Below, piece by piece: positions 42,555-52,457 of a stretch of 64,000 nt of DNA. Within the stretch, counting starts at the first letter, position 1. Each line of letters starts with the position of its first letter. Source of the stretch: SABI01 sp963677695 (lineage in GTDB: Bacteria; Spirochaetota; Spirochaetia; Sphaerochaetales; Sphaerochaetaceae); contig CAXXUJ010000001.1 in the NCBI GenBank assembly GCA_963677695.2, positions 2,294,001 to 2,358,000 on the forward strand, in the 5' to 3' direction. The position numbers were made by a program, and so were the translations under genes. Below the pieces are notes generated by a model. It was not told where the DNA came from, did not search any database, and saw only the letters and a program-made list of their open reading frames with translations.

Positions 42555-42584
42555 ATAATATCACGGAAGGTGAGATGACAGCAA
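42555..42584 (-). promoter_or_regulatory. Promoter of pyrG
   Basis: Minus strand: TTGCTG (42579-42584), 18-bp spacer ending in TGA, TATTAT (42555-42560), an extended -10 type. It predicts a leader of about 120 bases containing the 42474-42499 hairpin. Confidence 0.6.
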
Positions 42585-42599
42585 GACCCAAGAACTCTC

Positions 42600-43050
42600 A
42601 GCCTCACAAAATCGGACACACCGATACAATCAAACCAGAAGAGATATGTGTACTATCAGCAACAAATAAATAGGATCTTCTACAGACCAATATTATTGAT
42701 GAAACAATATCATTTTTTTCTGATGAGATCCTGCTTCACCTGAAAGCAGGTCTTGATCATTATAATTAGTCAGCAGCGATTGATTGCGTCTACTCCCTTT
42801 TCGAAAAGGTATTCGTAGATACATAGGATACGTTTGCCAGCTTTCCCCAGGAAAGAGAATCAATCTGTTACTGTTGATTGTTATTGGATGGACGTGACGG
42901 ACTGAACCTTTGGAACAGTGCCTGCACGGCATTATTCAGGATCACATACAATCTGAGTTAGTGATGTCATGATTTCCTTTATTCTATATTTCAGCATGGA
43001 TGTTATCATATGATGTAACACTCTTCCGCCGACCCTGATCTGCACGTGTT
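42600..43050. other. Non-coding gap between pyrG and the YheO-like regulator
   Basis: No convincing gene. It holds small inverted repeats: an AGATCCTGCTT-type hairpin near 42726-42752, a perfect 14-base palindrome CCTTTTCGAAAAGG near 42797, and CTTTCC-cca-GGAAAG near 42842. Their role, if any, is unknown. Confidence 0.4.
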
Positions 43051-43051
43051 C

Positions 43052-43687
43052 TCAGGTATTTCTGATTTCTTTGAGATAATTGTAGAGAGTCGCCTGAGAG
43101 ATGTTCAGCAGGTCACAGACCTTTGGTACTGCCTTTCTGACATCGAAGATACCCTTCTCATCCAGTTGTCTGAGGATATCCGTGCGTGCTTCTTTGGAAT
43201 TAATGTCTATTCCAGTGTGCTTCATTCGCTCGATCTCACTGAAAATAAGGTTGTTGGTAAGAAGATCAATGGAATCATCCGTATTGCTCTCTGTTTTAGT
43301 CAATTCGTTTGAGAATGGTTTCTTAATGTCGGTGAAGAAGGAGAGGTAGCTCTGGAATCGTTCTATCTCAGCTATATTCTGGTTTATGCAGATCACGTAT
43401 CTCAGTTCACCCGATTCATCCCTGATAAACATGTTTGAGGAGCGTAGCGGAAGCGAGGTGCTTGAGGTCCCTCGGTACCCACATACAAAATCCTTGTTAT
43501 GCTCGGCAAGTTCCTTCATGATCCGCACTAGGGCCGCATCATCCTTTGCACCGTTCCTTCTCCCGGTGATTACTCCGTTTTCGAGGGCTATGATCTCGCT
43601 TTTTACTACATCATGTAAAGCTATCTCCGTAGAGGGGCCTATTACAGCTGCCATAAAATGGACGAACTGTTTTAATAACTGTTCCAT
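43052..43687 (-). CDS. YheO/DauR-family transcriptional regulator
   Basis: A 211-residue regulator: an N-terminal PAS-like ligand domain of the YheO type (GPSTEIALHDVVKSEIIALENGVITGRRNGAKDD..., FVCGYRGTSSTSLPLRSSNMFIRDESGELRYVICIN) and a C-terminal helix-turn-helix (AVPKVCDLLNISQATLYNYLKEIRN). It is divergent from the catabolic cluster at 43947 and probably controls it in response to an amino acid or related compound. ATG start; an A+T-rich divergent promoter region lies between them. Confidence 0.87.
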   Translation of the reverse strand: MEQLLKQFVHFMAAVIGPSTEIALHDVVKSEIIALENGVITGRRNGAKDDAALVRIMKELAEHNKDFVCGYRGTSSTSLPLRSSNMFIRDESGELRYVICINQNIAEIERFQSYLSFFTDIKKPFSNELTKTESNTDDSIDLLTNNLIFSEIERMKHTGIDINSKEARTDILRQLDEKGIFDVRKAVPKVCDLLNISQATLYNYLKEIRNT

Positions 43688-43745
43688 AGATTTAACTTTC
43701 TCCTTGTATAAATATGCATAGTTAAGAAAAATATTACAAGTATTA

Positions 43746-43843
43746 TTGACAGATTCTATATCGAGTGTAATAATATTTTTACATTTATAAATATATTCTA
43801 AAATATATGTCGTGTATTCAAATCAAAACTTGAAAAGTTTGAT
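43746..43843 (+). promoter_or_regulatory. Promoter and near-palindrome upstream of the catabolic cluster
   Basis: TTGACA (43746-43751), 16-bp spacer, TAATAA (43768-43773). A 22-base near-palindrome with arms ATCAAA and TTTGAT at 43822-43843 lies downstream and could bind the divergent YheO-like regulator. The whole gap 43688-43946 is very A+T-rich. Confidence 0.5.
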
Positions 43844-43946
43844 ACAGAAAGCTTACAGGATTTACCCGTGATCTACAATAAAAATGGAAAGGACATGGGG
43901 ATTCCAAATTCAGTTGATTGAAGCAGCACATGAAAAGGGGATGAGT

Positions 43947-45224
43947 ATGAGTTTTGAATTGGTTTCCACGCTTGTAATCATAGCAGTAACTATGATTATG
44001 TTTATTTCCAACAGAATAGACTACGGTATTATTTGTATTTTTATAGTTGCAGCACTTCGATTAACCGGAGTGATGGATACGAAACAGGCATTGGAAAATT
44101 TTGCGAACAACAATGTTATCCTGTTCGGAGCAATGTTCATTATCGGTACCGGTTTGACAAAAACAGGTATTACTGCCAAGATCACATCACTGGTGCTCGG
44201 GGCGAAGGGCAAACCTAGAGTTCTGGTTGCCATCAGCAGTATAGCTGGTGCTCTTCTTTCCGGATTAGTGAACCCTATCATCGCAGTACCTGTTCTTCTT
44301 CCCATCCTCATCGAGATAGCAAATGAGACCGGTATCAGCAGAAGCCGGCTGTTATACCCTATGGCTTCAAGTGTTAACTATGCTGCAGCGGTCACCATCA
44401 TGGGAATTGGTGCTATGAACCCGATCTCCAACAATCTCATGATGCAGGCAGGTGGTACAATACCTCTGCGTATGATCGATTTTACTATCGCGCGTTTCCC
44501 GTTCGTGGTCCTGGCAATCCTTTATATGGTCTTCATAGGATATAAGCTTCTTCCTAACATTCCTAATGAAGAATTTGAGGAAGAATATGAAACCAGCAAG
44601 GCTCAGAAACATGAGTTCACCGGTTCAAAGCAGACAATAGCGATTATTATCTCCGTGCTGACGATTGTCTCACTGTTTCTCTCGGAGTTTATCAAGGTCG
44701 AAGCATGGCTCGTCGCAGCCCTCGGTGCCGGTCTCTATCTGAGTTTCGGAATCCTTAAGCCGAAAGAGGCGTACAGTTCGATCAATGCACCCACCATGTT
44801 CCTGTTCATCGGAATTCTGACACTGAATAATGCAATGAATATATCCGGGGCATCCCAGTTCGTTGGAGGCTTGCTTACAAGCGGTCTCGGTCATGCCGTC
44901 AACCCTTACTGGGTACTGTTCATGCTGATGCTCGTCGTACTGGTCCTGACTCAGATCATGTCTAATATGATAATAGTCGTTTTTGCTGGAATCGTTGCAA
45001 TGGTCTGTGTTCAGCTCGGATTTGATCCTCGTGCCGCTGTGATGGGTGTGCAGATTGCAGGATGTGCATCGATTCTTACACCAATGGCAAGTCCTGTCCA
45101 GGCAATGATCGCATTGCCCGGTAAATACCAGATCAAGGATTTTATGAAGGCTGGACTCCCGTTAGCCGTTGGCTCCATCATTCTGGCCACCTTCTATCTT
45201 CCAGTACTTTTCCCGTTTTATTGA
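43947..45224 (+). CDS. SLC13/ArsB-type ion transporter permease
   Basis: A 425-residue carrier with about 11 membrane segments: IDYGIICIFIVAALRLTGVMDTKQALENFANNNVILFGAMFIIGTGL, PIIAVPVLLPILIEIANETGISRSRLLYPMASSVNYAAAVTIMGIG, and a second repeat. That is the ion transporter (DASS/CitMHS) superfamily pattern; substrate is probably an organic anion or amino-acid-related compound. ATG 43947 has AAAAGGGG six bases upstream; ATG 43941 and a longer frame are less likely. First gene of the cluster. Confidence 0.83.
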   Translation: MSFELVSTLVIIAVTMIMFISNRIDYGIICIFIVAALRLTGVMDTKQALENFANNNVILFGAMFIIGTGLTKTGITAKITSLVLGAKGKPRVLVAISSIAGALLSGLVNPIIAVPVLLPILIEIANETGISRSRLLYPMASSVNYAAAVTIMGIGAMNPISNNLMMQAGGTIPLRMIDFTIARFPFVVLAILYMVFIGYKLLPNIPNEEFEEEYETSKAQKHEFTGSKQTIAIIISVLTIVSLFLSEFIKVEAWLVAALGAGLYLSFGILKPKEAYSSINAPTMFLFIGILTLNNAMNISGASQFVGGLLTSGLGHAVNPYWVLFMLMLVVLVLTQIMSNMIIVVFAGIVAMVCVQLGFDPRAAVMGVQIAGCASILTPMASPVQAMIALPGKYQIKDFMKAGLPLAVGSIILATFYLPVLFPFY

Positions 45225-45256
45225 TTCTGTAGGATGACAAAGAAGGAAGTATGTGA

Positions 45257-46432
45257 ATGAAGTCATTAGTGCTTAAAAACGCCCATGTGATAACCTGCAA
45301 CGGGGATGGTATCCTTAGGGATCAGACCCTCTTGATAGAAGAAAGGATCATCAGCTCTATTCAGGAAGAGGGAACTCTCTCAATTACGAATGAAGCTGAC
45401 GTTATCGATATTGATGGGGGTTATGTTCTTCCAGGTCTCATTACATGCCATGAGCATGTGCTAATGAGACCGGACAGGATGCCTACGGAACCTGAGGTGT
45501 ATGAGCATGTCATAATGTACGGTGCGGTTAATGCACTTGAACTCCTCCAAAACGGATTCACAACTGTACGATCGATGTCTGACTTCTGGAACCTTGAAAT
45601 GGTGTTGAGAGATGCAATAAATTCCGGGGTCATAGAAGGTCCGTCCCTCGTCGTAACCGGTATAGGGATGTCGGCAACCGGAGGCCATTTCGAGGACAAA
45701 CTGCACTGCTGCGACACTGTCGAACTGGCTGCCGCCCATACTAAGGCGCAGTTGGATAAAGGTGCAGACTTCATTAAGGTTTTTCTTACCGGAGGTGTCA
45801 CAACGGTGGGGACGACCGATGAGGCAAAGCTTGGTGAGGAACAGCTGAAAACTATTATTTCAACTGCCCATGCAGCAGGGAAAAAAGTGGCTGCACACTG
45901 TATCGGACAAAAAGGGGTTATACTTGCTGCGAGAGCTGGTGTCGATTCTATAGAGCATGGGTGTGGACTCGATGAAGAGAGTGTTTCACTCATCAGGCAA
46001 AAAGGAATTATCCTTGTCCCCACGATTCTTCCCGGTTATATGAACTTCATCTCACCGAGAAGGAAATTTTTTCCAAAGTTCTTTCTGGAAAAGTCGGACC
46101 AGTACCTTGAGGATTGCAGGAAGGCGGCCGTTCTTGCAAGAACGGCTGGCGTGAAGATAGCTCTAGGAACTGATGGTGGAGCTCCGAACACCCCTCATTC
46201 GGGAGGAGCTCAGGAACTCCTTCTCCTTTCTGAACTGGGATACACGCCAATGGAATGCCTCCACGCAGCTACAGATACCGCCGCGGAACTTCTGGGTCTC
46301 CTGAATGACCGAGGTACTGTCGAGACTGGAAAGAGAGCTGATCTTATCGTTGTGGAAGAAAATCCACTTGAGAATTTGGCAACCTTGAAGAATATAAAGC
46401 ATGTCCTGAAAGCAGGAAAACTTATTCGTTAG
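45257..46432 (+). CDS. Metal-dependent amidohydrolase (imidazolonepropionase/prolidase-like)
   Basis: A 391-residue TIM-barrel hydrolase: ITCHEHVLM (metal His65 and His67), GADFIKVFLTGG (carboxylated Lys), HCIGQKG and SIEHGCGLD (two His), LGTDGGAP (Asp). The nearest known groups cleave cyclic amides or N-acyl/prolyl peptides. With the carrier before it and the aminotransferase after it, it may release an amino acid from an imported amide. A strong terminator follows, so the downstream genes may have a separate or read-through transcript. Confidence 0.85.
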   Translation: MKSLVLKNAHVITCNGDGILRDQTLLIEERIISSIQEEGTLSITNEADVIDIDGGYVLPGLITCHEHVLMRPDRMPTEPEVYEHVIMYGAVNALELLQNGFTTVRSMSDFWNLEMVLRDAINSGVIEGPSLVVTGIGMSATGGHFEDKLHCCDTVELAAAHTKAQLDKGADFIKVFLTGGVTTVGTTDEAKLGEEQLKTIISTAHAAGKKVAAHCIGQKGVILAARAGVDSIEHGCGLDEESVSLIRQKGIILVPTILPGYMNFISPRRKFFPKFFLEKSDQYLEDCRKAAVLARTAGVKIALGTDGGAPNTPHSGGAQELLLLSELGYTPMECLHAATDTAAELLGLLNDRGTVETGKRADLIVVEENPLENLATLKNIKHVLKAGKLIR

Positions 46433-46461
46433 TCCTTATCATCAAAAATATCCCGATGGTA

Positions 46462-46499
46462 TCCCCCCCCATGGATAGCCCTTCCTTGGGGGATTTTTA
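46462..46499 (+). terminator. Terminator after the amidohydrolase gene
   Basis: CCCCCATGG pairs with CCTTGGGGG (one mismatch) and is followed by GATTTTTAT. Confidence 0.75.
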
Positions 46500-46556
46500 T
46501 ATTGAAGGGGAGCTTTCTCTGCCAGAGCGGCCGGCAGAGTAAGGAGAAGAATTCAT

Positions 46557-47741
46557 ATGAACAATTTATTCGCACGAAGAATGTCCAGAATAACGAGTTC
46601 TGATATAAGGGAAATTCTTAAATTCACTAAGAATCCGGATGTGATTTCATTCGCTGGAGGACTGCCAGCACCCGAACACTTTCCGGTTTCAGAGATTCTT
46701 GAGGCAAATCGGCAGGTTCTGGAGGAGGAGGGCGTAAAAGCGCTTCAATATGCTCCTACAGAAGGATACCTGCCTTTGAGAACATGGATTGCCGAAAGGA
46801 TGAACAGGAATCTGAAGACGACCTATTCTGCGGATGAGATTCTCATCACCAATGGTGCACAACAGGCCCTCGACCTTACCGCCATGGTTTTTCTTGATGC
46901 CGACGATATCGTGGTTTGTGAGTCCCCGACATACATGGCTGCTATCAGTGCATTCAAGGCATATGAGTGCAGATTCTTGGAAGTTCCCACAGATGAGGAA
47001 GGTATGGATCTTGCGGTTCTCGAAGAGATTCTCAATCGTCATGACCGGGTGAAGATTATCTACACGGTTCCAGATTTCCAGAATCCCACAGGAAAAACCT
47101 GGAGCATAGAGAGACGGAAACGAGTTGCAGAGTTATCCAGGCGTTTCAATGTCATGATCGTGGAGGACAATCCCTATGGTGAACTCCGTTTTGAAGGGGA
47201 ATCGTTACCAGCCATACAATCCTTTTCGACCTCGGGCAATGTTGTGAATCTCGGTACCTTCTCCAAAATTTTCTGCCCAGGCTACCGAATTGGCTGGATA
47301 GCAGGGGATGCCCCACTTATCAGCAAGTTCGTCCAGGTGAAACAAGGGGTCGATCTGCAAAGCAGTACGATATCCCAGATGGTTATTTCCAAATATCTGG
47401 AACAGAACAATATCGATGACCAGATTGCAAAAATAGTAGAAACCTACCGACGACGACGCGATACTGCAATCAGAACCATGGAAGCGCTGTTCCCTGATAG
47501 CCTGTCATTCACCAGACCTCTTGGCGGCCTATTTATATGGGTGGAATTGCCGGATCATCTGAATGCCAGGGACCTGCTCGTGCGTTGCATCAACCATAAC
47601 GTAGCCTTCGTCCCGGGAGGAGCCTTCTTCCCGAACAACAGTCGTGAAAATACATTGCGGTTGAATTTCTCTTTTATGGAAGAGGAGAAGATTATAAAAG
47701 GATTGACGATCTTCGCTGAGGTTGTCCGTACCATGCTGTAA
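46557..47741 (+). CDS. PLP-dependent class I/II aminotransferase (2-aminoadipate/aromatic type)
   Basis: A 394-residue enzyme: SSDIREILKFTKNPDVISFAGGLPAPEHFP, ITNGAQQALDL, VPDFQNPTG, VEDNPYGEL and GTFSKIFCPGYRIGW with the PLP lysine in SK. It resembles the LysN/KAT group that accepts aromatic, branched and 2-aminoadipate substrates. It would supply 2-oxoacids to the IorAB enzyme further on. AAGGAG precedes the ATG. The IS nest now lies between it and the kinase gene. Confidence 0.9.
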   Translation: MNNLFARRMSRITSSDIREILKFTKNPDVISFAGGLPAPEHFPVSEILEANRQVLEEEGVKALQYAPTEGYLPLRTWIAERMNRNLKTTYSADEILITNGAQQALDLTAMVFLDADDIVVCESPTYMAAISAFKAYECRFLEVPTDEEGMDLAVLEEILNRHDRVKIIYTVPDFQNPTGKTWSIERRKRVAELSRRFNVMIVEDNPYGELRFEGESLPAIQSFSTSGNVVNLGTFSKIFCPGYRIGWIAGDAPLISKFVQVKQGVDLQSSTISQMVISKYLEQNNIDDQIAKIVETYRRRRDTAIRTMEALFPDSLSFTRPLGGLFIWVELPDHLNARDLLVRCINHNVAFVPGGAFFPNNSRENTLRLNFSFMEEEKIIKGLTIFAEVVRTML

Positions 47742-48758
47742 TACACATCTGATCATATCCATATGAATTTCTCAAGCAATACAATGTGACCTCATTCAAT
47801 CCATGCGAGATGGAGTTTTCTCTAACTAAGAAATAGAAAAATGATAGAGAAAATAGATATGGCGCTTCCGACTATCGTGTGGGAGAAGGGGAAAAATCCA
47901 GCTTACCTAAATGAAACAGGATAGCCGTTTTGAACCTCTTCCGATTACGAAAACCACAAGCGATTTTCTTTATCCGCTGAATGCGGGTGTTCTTAGCTTC
48001 AAGCATACTGTTGTTCACCTTCAATCGTATAGCATTCAGTATGCCCCAAAGATAATTACGCACCGTATTCCCGACTTTTATCATAGGCTGCAGCCTGCAA
48101 CGGCTGATCCAGCCTAAAAGTTCCTCCCACTTCTTCTTTGCTACGCCCATGTACGTATAGTTCCAGAGCATGGAAGCGGCTTCTTTCATCCTCCAGGCAC
48201 GTGCCGTCTTCAGGTTCAACCTGGTCAGCTTCAGGAACTCTTTCCGGTATGTCGCCCTATTGTCCTTTCGATTCGAATTCGTCAACCATTGATGCTTTGT
48301 TCGAAACAGTGGGCTTTCTGCTGACAACTGTCGATGCTCACTTGCTCGTACTTTATCCACTCCCTTCGCAAAATGACTCGCTACATGGAATCGGTCAAAG
48401 CAGATCAGGTCATCCGCATTGGGAAATGCTCCTCTCACTGCCTTGATGAATGGATCCCACATGTCCATTGAGACGCTCTTCACAGCGCTGAAATCACAGT
48501 ATTGCTGATCTTTGAACCAGGTTTCTAATGTCTTTGACTTGCGGTTATCTAGCACATCTATGACAGCATCATTCACTTTATCCAGAATGACTGTCACATA
48601 CTCGTGCCGCTTCTGAAACGACGTTTCATCTATCCCGATGTGTTCAGGATTATTCTTCTTTCGTCGTTTCAGGCCTCGCTCGACAGCTCTCTGCATGATA
48701 CCGTCTACCTGATCCCAGCTTAGAGAAAAGTTCTCTGCTACTGTCTTGATCGAGTCAT

Positions 48759-50605
48759 CCTACGATAAACAGAAAAGTAGAACCATAATCTCGTAGAATT
48801 CTATAAATCATCAAATTTCTGCATTTCTCATGCATTTTTCCAGTTCCTCTTGCGTCTTGATCTGTTCTGCTGTACTATATATATGGTTCTACTTAGTACC
48901 ATATCTTACGTGCGGCAGGTAATAGGTTATGGCATTCATCAAAGTGCAGAAACTGGTTGTCAATGAGGACGGTAGCGTTCGTTCCGGCAGCGCTTCAATC
49001 ATGACTACTGAATATGACAGTTCCTACAAGGGAAATTCCCGTCACACTACTCGAGAAAAGCTCGGAAAGGTTATTTCAATCAGTTTAGACAGGAAAAAAG
49101 GGGTATTCCTTTCCCCGACTCGTGGTCTCGTTGCCTATGATTCGATAGCTGATTCCTTTGAGAGTGTTGAACGGGATGATCCAAGGATAGATGCTATGAA
49201 ACTCTTCAGAGAACCTGAGATCCATACCGTGTTCGGTGATGTCTACCTCTTTCTCTCCGTTTGTGAAAAATCAGGTCTTCTTGCCGTACTGAGATCTTCT
49301 TTTCCACAAGATAAGGAGTATGAACGGGTTCTCACCCATCTGCTTCACTCAGTTCTGAAGGACGGATCAAGAATATCCTGTGATGATTTCATTGGGAAAT
49401 CATTCGCTTCTTACCTCTTCGAGAACATTCCTTTAGGATCCCTTGGAAGCGATACAATCTACTTTTCCTTCATGGGAGAGGATGCAAGCAGGATAGCCTT
49501 TTTCAAGGCCTTCGTAACTCAGATGAGGAAGAAAGATCCTGAGTTCGGAACAGGTTGCTATGTGGACTCTACTCCTCTGCCGAACGCCATACGCGACAAT
49601 CCATTCAATGCACTGTGCAGTCACGGGATTACCTCCACCTCCATACAGACAAGGCTTGTACTTGTACTCGATGAAAAGACCGGACTTCCTGTCTGGTATT
49701 CGGTGATCCCGGGAAATCTTCTCGACCTGAGCACTCTTCGTTCAACGATGTCCGACGTCGCAGAGAGCCTTGACATCTGCATCAGCAACTTCGTCCTTGA
49801 TGCAGGGTATGCCAGTAAAGAGCTTATTGAGTCCTTTCATAGCGGGAATGAACAGGGAAAGACTATTACTGTCCGTATGCCTGCAAAGAAGGGCTACCCG
49901 CACAAAACACTCTATCATCAGGTAAAAAATTTGATGAGCAATGCCAAGTATGAGTTCATCAGGCAGGGACATACCTATTTCGGCAAACATATTGAGACTG
50001 AGGTTTTTGGGTTCAAAATGCATGCTTACGTGTATGTAGATAAGGACAATGCCCTCGAAGGAAGCAGGAACTATCGCCTGAAACATTCAGTGGAATACGA
50101 GAAGATGACCGATAAGGAGAAAAACTGGTATGCGGTACGTTTCGGCTTCTTTATCTTACTCTCCACTGAACTCAAGGAAGCTGATGAAAAACTTGATGAC
50201 TATTTCGGCAGGACACGTATCGAGAACGTGTTCAAGACCAGCAAGGAATACCTGGATCTTCTCCCATTGTCAAAGTGGTCGGATCTTACCGTCAGGGGCA
50301 AGCTGCTTTCCGATATCATCGCTACTATTGCGCTGCTTCAGTTGAGAAGTAGACTCTCTGGACCGGGAATCTCTACGAACAAGCTCATCGGGAAAACCCA
50401 ATCGTTGATGTGCATGAAGAAACGGGATGGGACCATACTTGTCGAGGTCCCGAACAAACAATCCAAAGAGTTCTACCAGAAGTTGAAAGTGAAGGTTCCC
50501 GCTTCACTGGACCTCAAGAAGTATAAATCCGAGAACCTGAAACTAAAGACCTGAAGATCTTGAGACTGCTCAGATTTATGGTTCTACTTTTTGGTTTATC
50601 GTAGG
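48759..50605 (+). mobile_element. IS1634/IS4-type insertion sequence nested in the ISL3 transposase
   Basis: An 1847-bp element with 30-bp terminal repeats differing at two positions; both begin CCTACGATAAAC. It is flanked by the 5-base duplication GTCAT (48754-48758 and 50606-50610). One intact transposase gene is on the plus strand, opposite to the host gene. Confidence 0.92.
48929..50554 (+). CDS. DDE transposase (IS1634/IS4 superfamily)
   Basis: A 541-residue transposase. Catalytic candidates: CYVDSTPLPNAIRD (first Asp), FVLDAGYASKELIE (second Asp) and RTRIENVFKTSKEY (Glu), with LPVWYSVIPGNLLD between. It is a different element from the one in the cupin gene, as the terminal repeats and protein differ. 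It appears intact. Confidence 0.88.
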   Translation: MAFIKVQKLVVNEDGSVRSGSASIMTTEYDSSYKGNSRHTTREKLGKVISISLDRKKGVFLSPTRGLVAYDSIADSFESVERDDPRIDAMKLFREPEIHTVFGDVYLFLSVCEKSGLLAVLRSSFPQDKEYERVLTHLLHSVLKDGSRISCDDFIGKSFASYLFENIPLGSLGSDTIYFSFMGEDASRIAFFKAFVTQMRKKDPEFGTGCYVDSTPLPNAIRDNPFNALCSHGITSTSIQTRLVLVLDEKTGLPVWYSVIPGNLLDLSTLRSTMSDVAESLDICISNFVLDAGYASKELIESFHSGNEQGKTITVRMPAKKGYPHKTLYHQVKNLMSNAKYEFIRQGHTYFGKHIETEVFGFKMHAYVYVDKDNALEGSRNYRLKHSVEYEKMTDKEKNWYAVRFGFFILLSTELKEADEKLDDYFGRTRIENVFKTSKEYLDLLPLSKWSDLTVRGKLLSDIIATIALLQLRSRLSGPGISTNKLIGKTQSLMCMKKRDGTILVEVPNKQSKEFYQKLKVKVPASLDLKKYKSENLKLKT

Positions 50606-50945
50606 GTCATCCTTCAACCAGACCAGTACCGCCTGCTCAAAGGCTATCGTAAACCGGGAATTCCTTTCTGCAAAGTTCACCGGCAGCTGTTTGACTCCAT
50701 GCTCTTCGCATCTCACCCGAGGAATCATTCCCTCTATCATCGTCTTATGATTACAGGAATCAAGATGTCTCCATACTCGTTTCCGATGATCATGCAGCTT
50801 GGCTAGTTGCCCACATTCAGGGCAGGCTAACGGAACCTCTGATGAATGCTCAACAAACACTGTTACTACCTTGCTCGAAGCGTCCCGTTCTATTCCTACT
50901 ACCTCCCAGGGCAACTCAATGTCCAATAGATTCTCATAGAATTTC

Positions 50946-52457
50946 GGATCAATCACTTTTTCTGTGGGATGAAGTTATGGAGTATCAAAGAATAGGAGAA
51001 GAGGAAAAAGAGGGTGTTGCGATTGCATAAGAAGGGGCCATCCCTGTATTGTTAAGTTACCAAACAAAAACGTACAGGAAGACAGCCCCGCATGCAATAT
51101 ATCATGTTCCCCTCAGGATTGGTAGGCTTTACCAACGACAAGACTGAAATAGTACAGACCACGACAGACAGAGAGATGTACCTGCTTTACGGGCAGTTGG
51201 AAAGCAGTGTAGATCAATGCTCTTGTCTTCATTGCGGCACGCATATGCATATCCAGGGCAGTTATGAGGTTACTCTCAGACACCTATGCTTCGGACATCG
51301 AATGAGCTGCCTGAGGTTTACAAAACTCCGGTACCTATGCCCATTATGCCGAAAGACGAGGATGCAGGAAGTCCCTTTTCAAGCTCAAGGACATAGAATC
51401 AGCGTAGAGTTACTGACCTATACAAAGGATCTACTGGCTTATGGACTTACGAACAAAGAAGTTGCATACCTGACCGGTCTTGGCAAGAATACCGTCAAAA
51501 ATATTGACCTACAGCGACTTAAGGACCGTTACACCATAGATGGCACTCGCCTGATCAAACCTGAGAAGCAGGCGAGAATTCTGGGTATAGACGAGTTTAA
51601 GCTTCACAACGGACACCAGTATGCGGTAGTGATCATCGACATGGAGAGCGGACACATCCTATGGCTGGCGCATGGGAAGAAGAAGGCCTCAGTGCATGCT
51701 TTCATCGACCATGTCGGTGAAGAATGGATGGACGATGTCGAGGCTGTTGCCTGCGATATGAACAGCGATTTTCAGGAAGTCTTCGAAGAGCGCTGCGCCC
51801 ATATTCAGCCTGTCTTTGATCACTTTCATCTTGTCCGCAATTTCAATGACAAGGTAGTGGGGCAGATACGTAAGGACGAACAGAAAAGACTGATTGCCGA
51901 GGGTGACCTGGAGGGAGCCAAGTCACTCAAGGGATGCAAGTACATCCTCGCCTCTTCGAAGCAAACCCTTGCAAGGAAAGATGAAAATGCAGGAAAGGTC
52001 ATCAACGAAGGCTCATCCCTATTCAGCAGGGAACCCTATGTCCTCAAAGGTGGGCATCTGGACAAGTATGAGGAGCTTCTCAGTCAGAACAAGCTTCTGT
52101 TCACCCTGGATTTGATCAAGGAAAAGCTCAGCGGAGCCTATAAGATGACCGATGAACCATCCATGGCTAAAGCTATTTCTGAAATCATGGATATGTGCTG
52201 GAGTTCCAAGAACTCCCACCTGCGGTGGTTCAGAAGATTACTGGATAATCACTTTGAAGGAATAATCGCTCACGCCACGTATGCGATCTCTTCCGGTAAG
52301 ATTGAGGGTGTCAACAACCGAACGAAAACCTTACGGAGAAAAGGCTATGGGTATGCTGATGATGAATACTTCTTCCTCAAGCTCTTTGGGGCTAGCAGGA
52401 AGACCTACGTCAGGAACCCCGTCGCTCACAGAATCCCACAAAATTTATGATTGAACC
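50946..52457 (+). mobile_element. Second ISL3-family insertion sequence, nested near the 5' end of the first
   Basis: A 1512-bp element; the ends GGATCAATCA (50946) and GGTTCAATCA (inverted at 52457) are imperfect terminal repeats continuing to TGTGGGAT. The 8-base duplication AGAATTTC flanks it (50938-50945 and 52458-52465). It interrupts the host ISL3 transposase around codon 6-8 and carries an intact transposase on the plus strand. Confidence 0.92.
51092..52450 (+). CDS. ISL3-family transposase
   Basis: A 452-residue transposase: zinc-binding N-terminus CSCLHCGTHMHIQGSYEVTLRHL...CPLC, helix-turn-helix GLTNKEVAYLTGLGKNTVKNID, DDE domain ILGIDEFKLHNGHQYAVVIID, VACDMNSDFQEVFEERC and SSGKIEGVNNRTKTLRRKGYG (Glu). 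No stop or frameshift is visible. Its protein differs clearly from the disrupted ISL3 transposase around it. Confidence 0.92.
   Translation: MQYIMFPSGLVGFTNDKTEIVQTTTDREMYLLYGQLESSVDQCSCLHCGTHMHIQGSYEVTLRHLCFGHRMSCLRFTKLRYLCPLCRKTRMQEVPFQAQGHRISVELLTYTKDLLAYGLTNKEVAYLTGLGKNTVKNIDLQRLKDRYTIDGTRLIKPEKQARILGIDEFKLHNGHQYAVVIIDMESGHILWLAHGKKKASVHAFIDHVGEEWMDDVEAVACDMNSDFQEVFEERCAHIQPVFDHFHLVRNFNDKVVGQIRKDEQKRLIAEGDLEGAKSLKGCKYILASSKQTLARKDENAGKVINEGSSLFSREPYVLKGGHLDKYEELLSQNKLLFTLDLIKEKLSGAYKMTDEPSMAKAISEIMDMCWSSKNSHLRWFRRLLDNHFEGIIAHATYAISSGKIEGVNNRTKTLRRKGYGYADDEYFFLKLFGASRKTYVRNPVAHRIPQNL

Noticed and set aside
42320..42673. Open frame opposite the pyrG start
   Set aside because: Overlaps the pyrG start and leader, has no domain, and the promoter and hairpin for pyrG explain the region.
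42600..43050. Possible small RNA gene
   Set aside because: Several short hairpins exist, but no promoter-hairpin-terminator order could be recognised.
47872..48696. Stand-alone short ISL3 transposase gene
   Set aside because: It is the 3' part of a gene split by the nested element; the N-terminal parts are found beyond both insertions in the same frame.
50576..50956. Independent small gene with a CPECG zinc finger
   Set aside because: It is the middle piece of the split ISL3 transposase; its GTG start arises from the nested element's terminal repeat.
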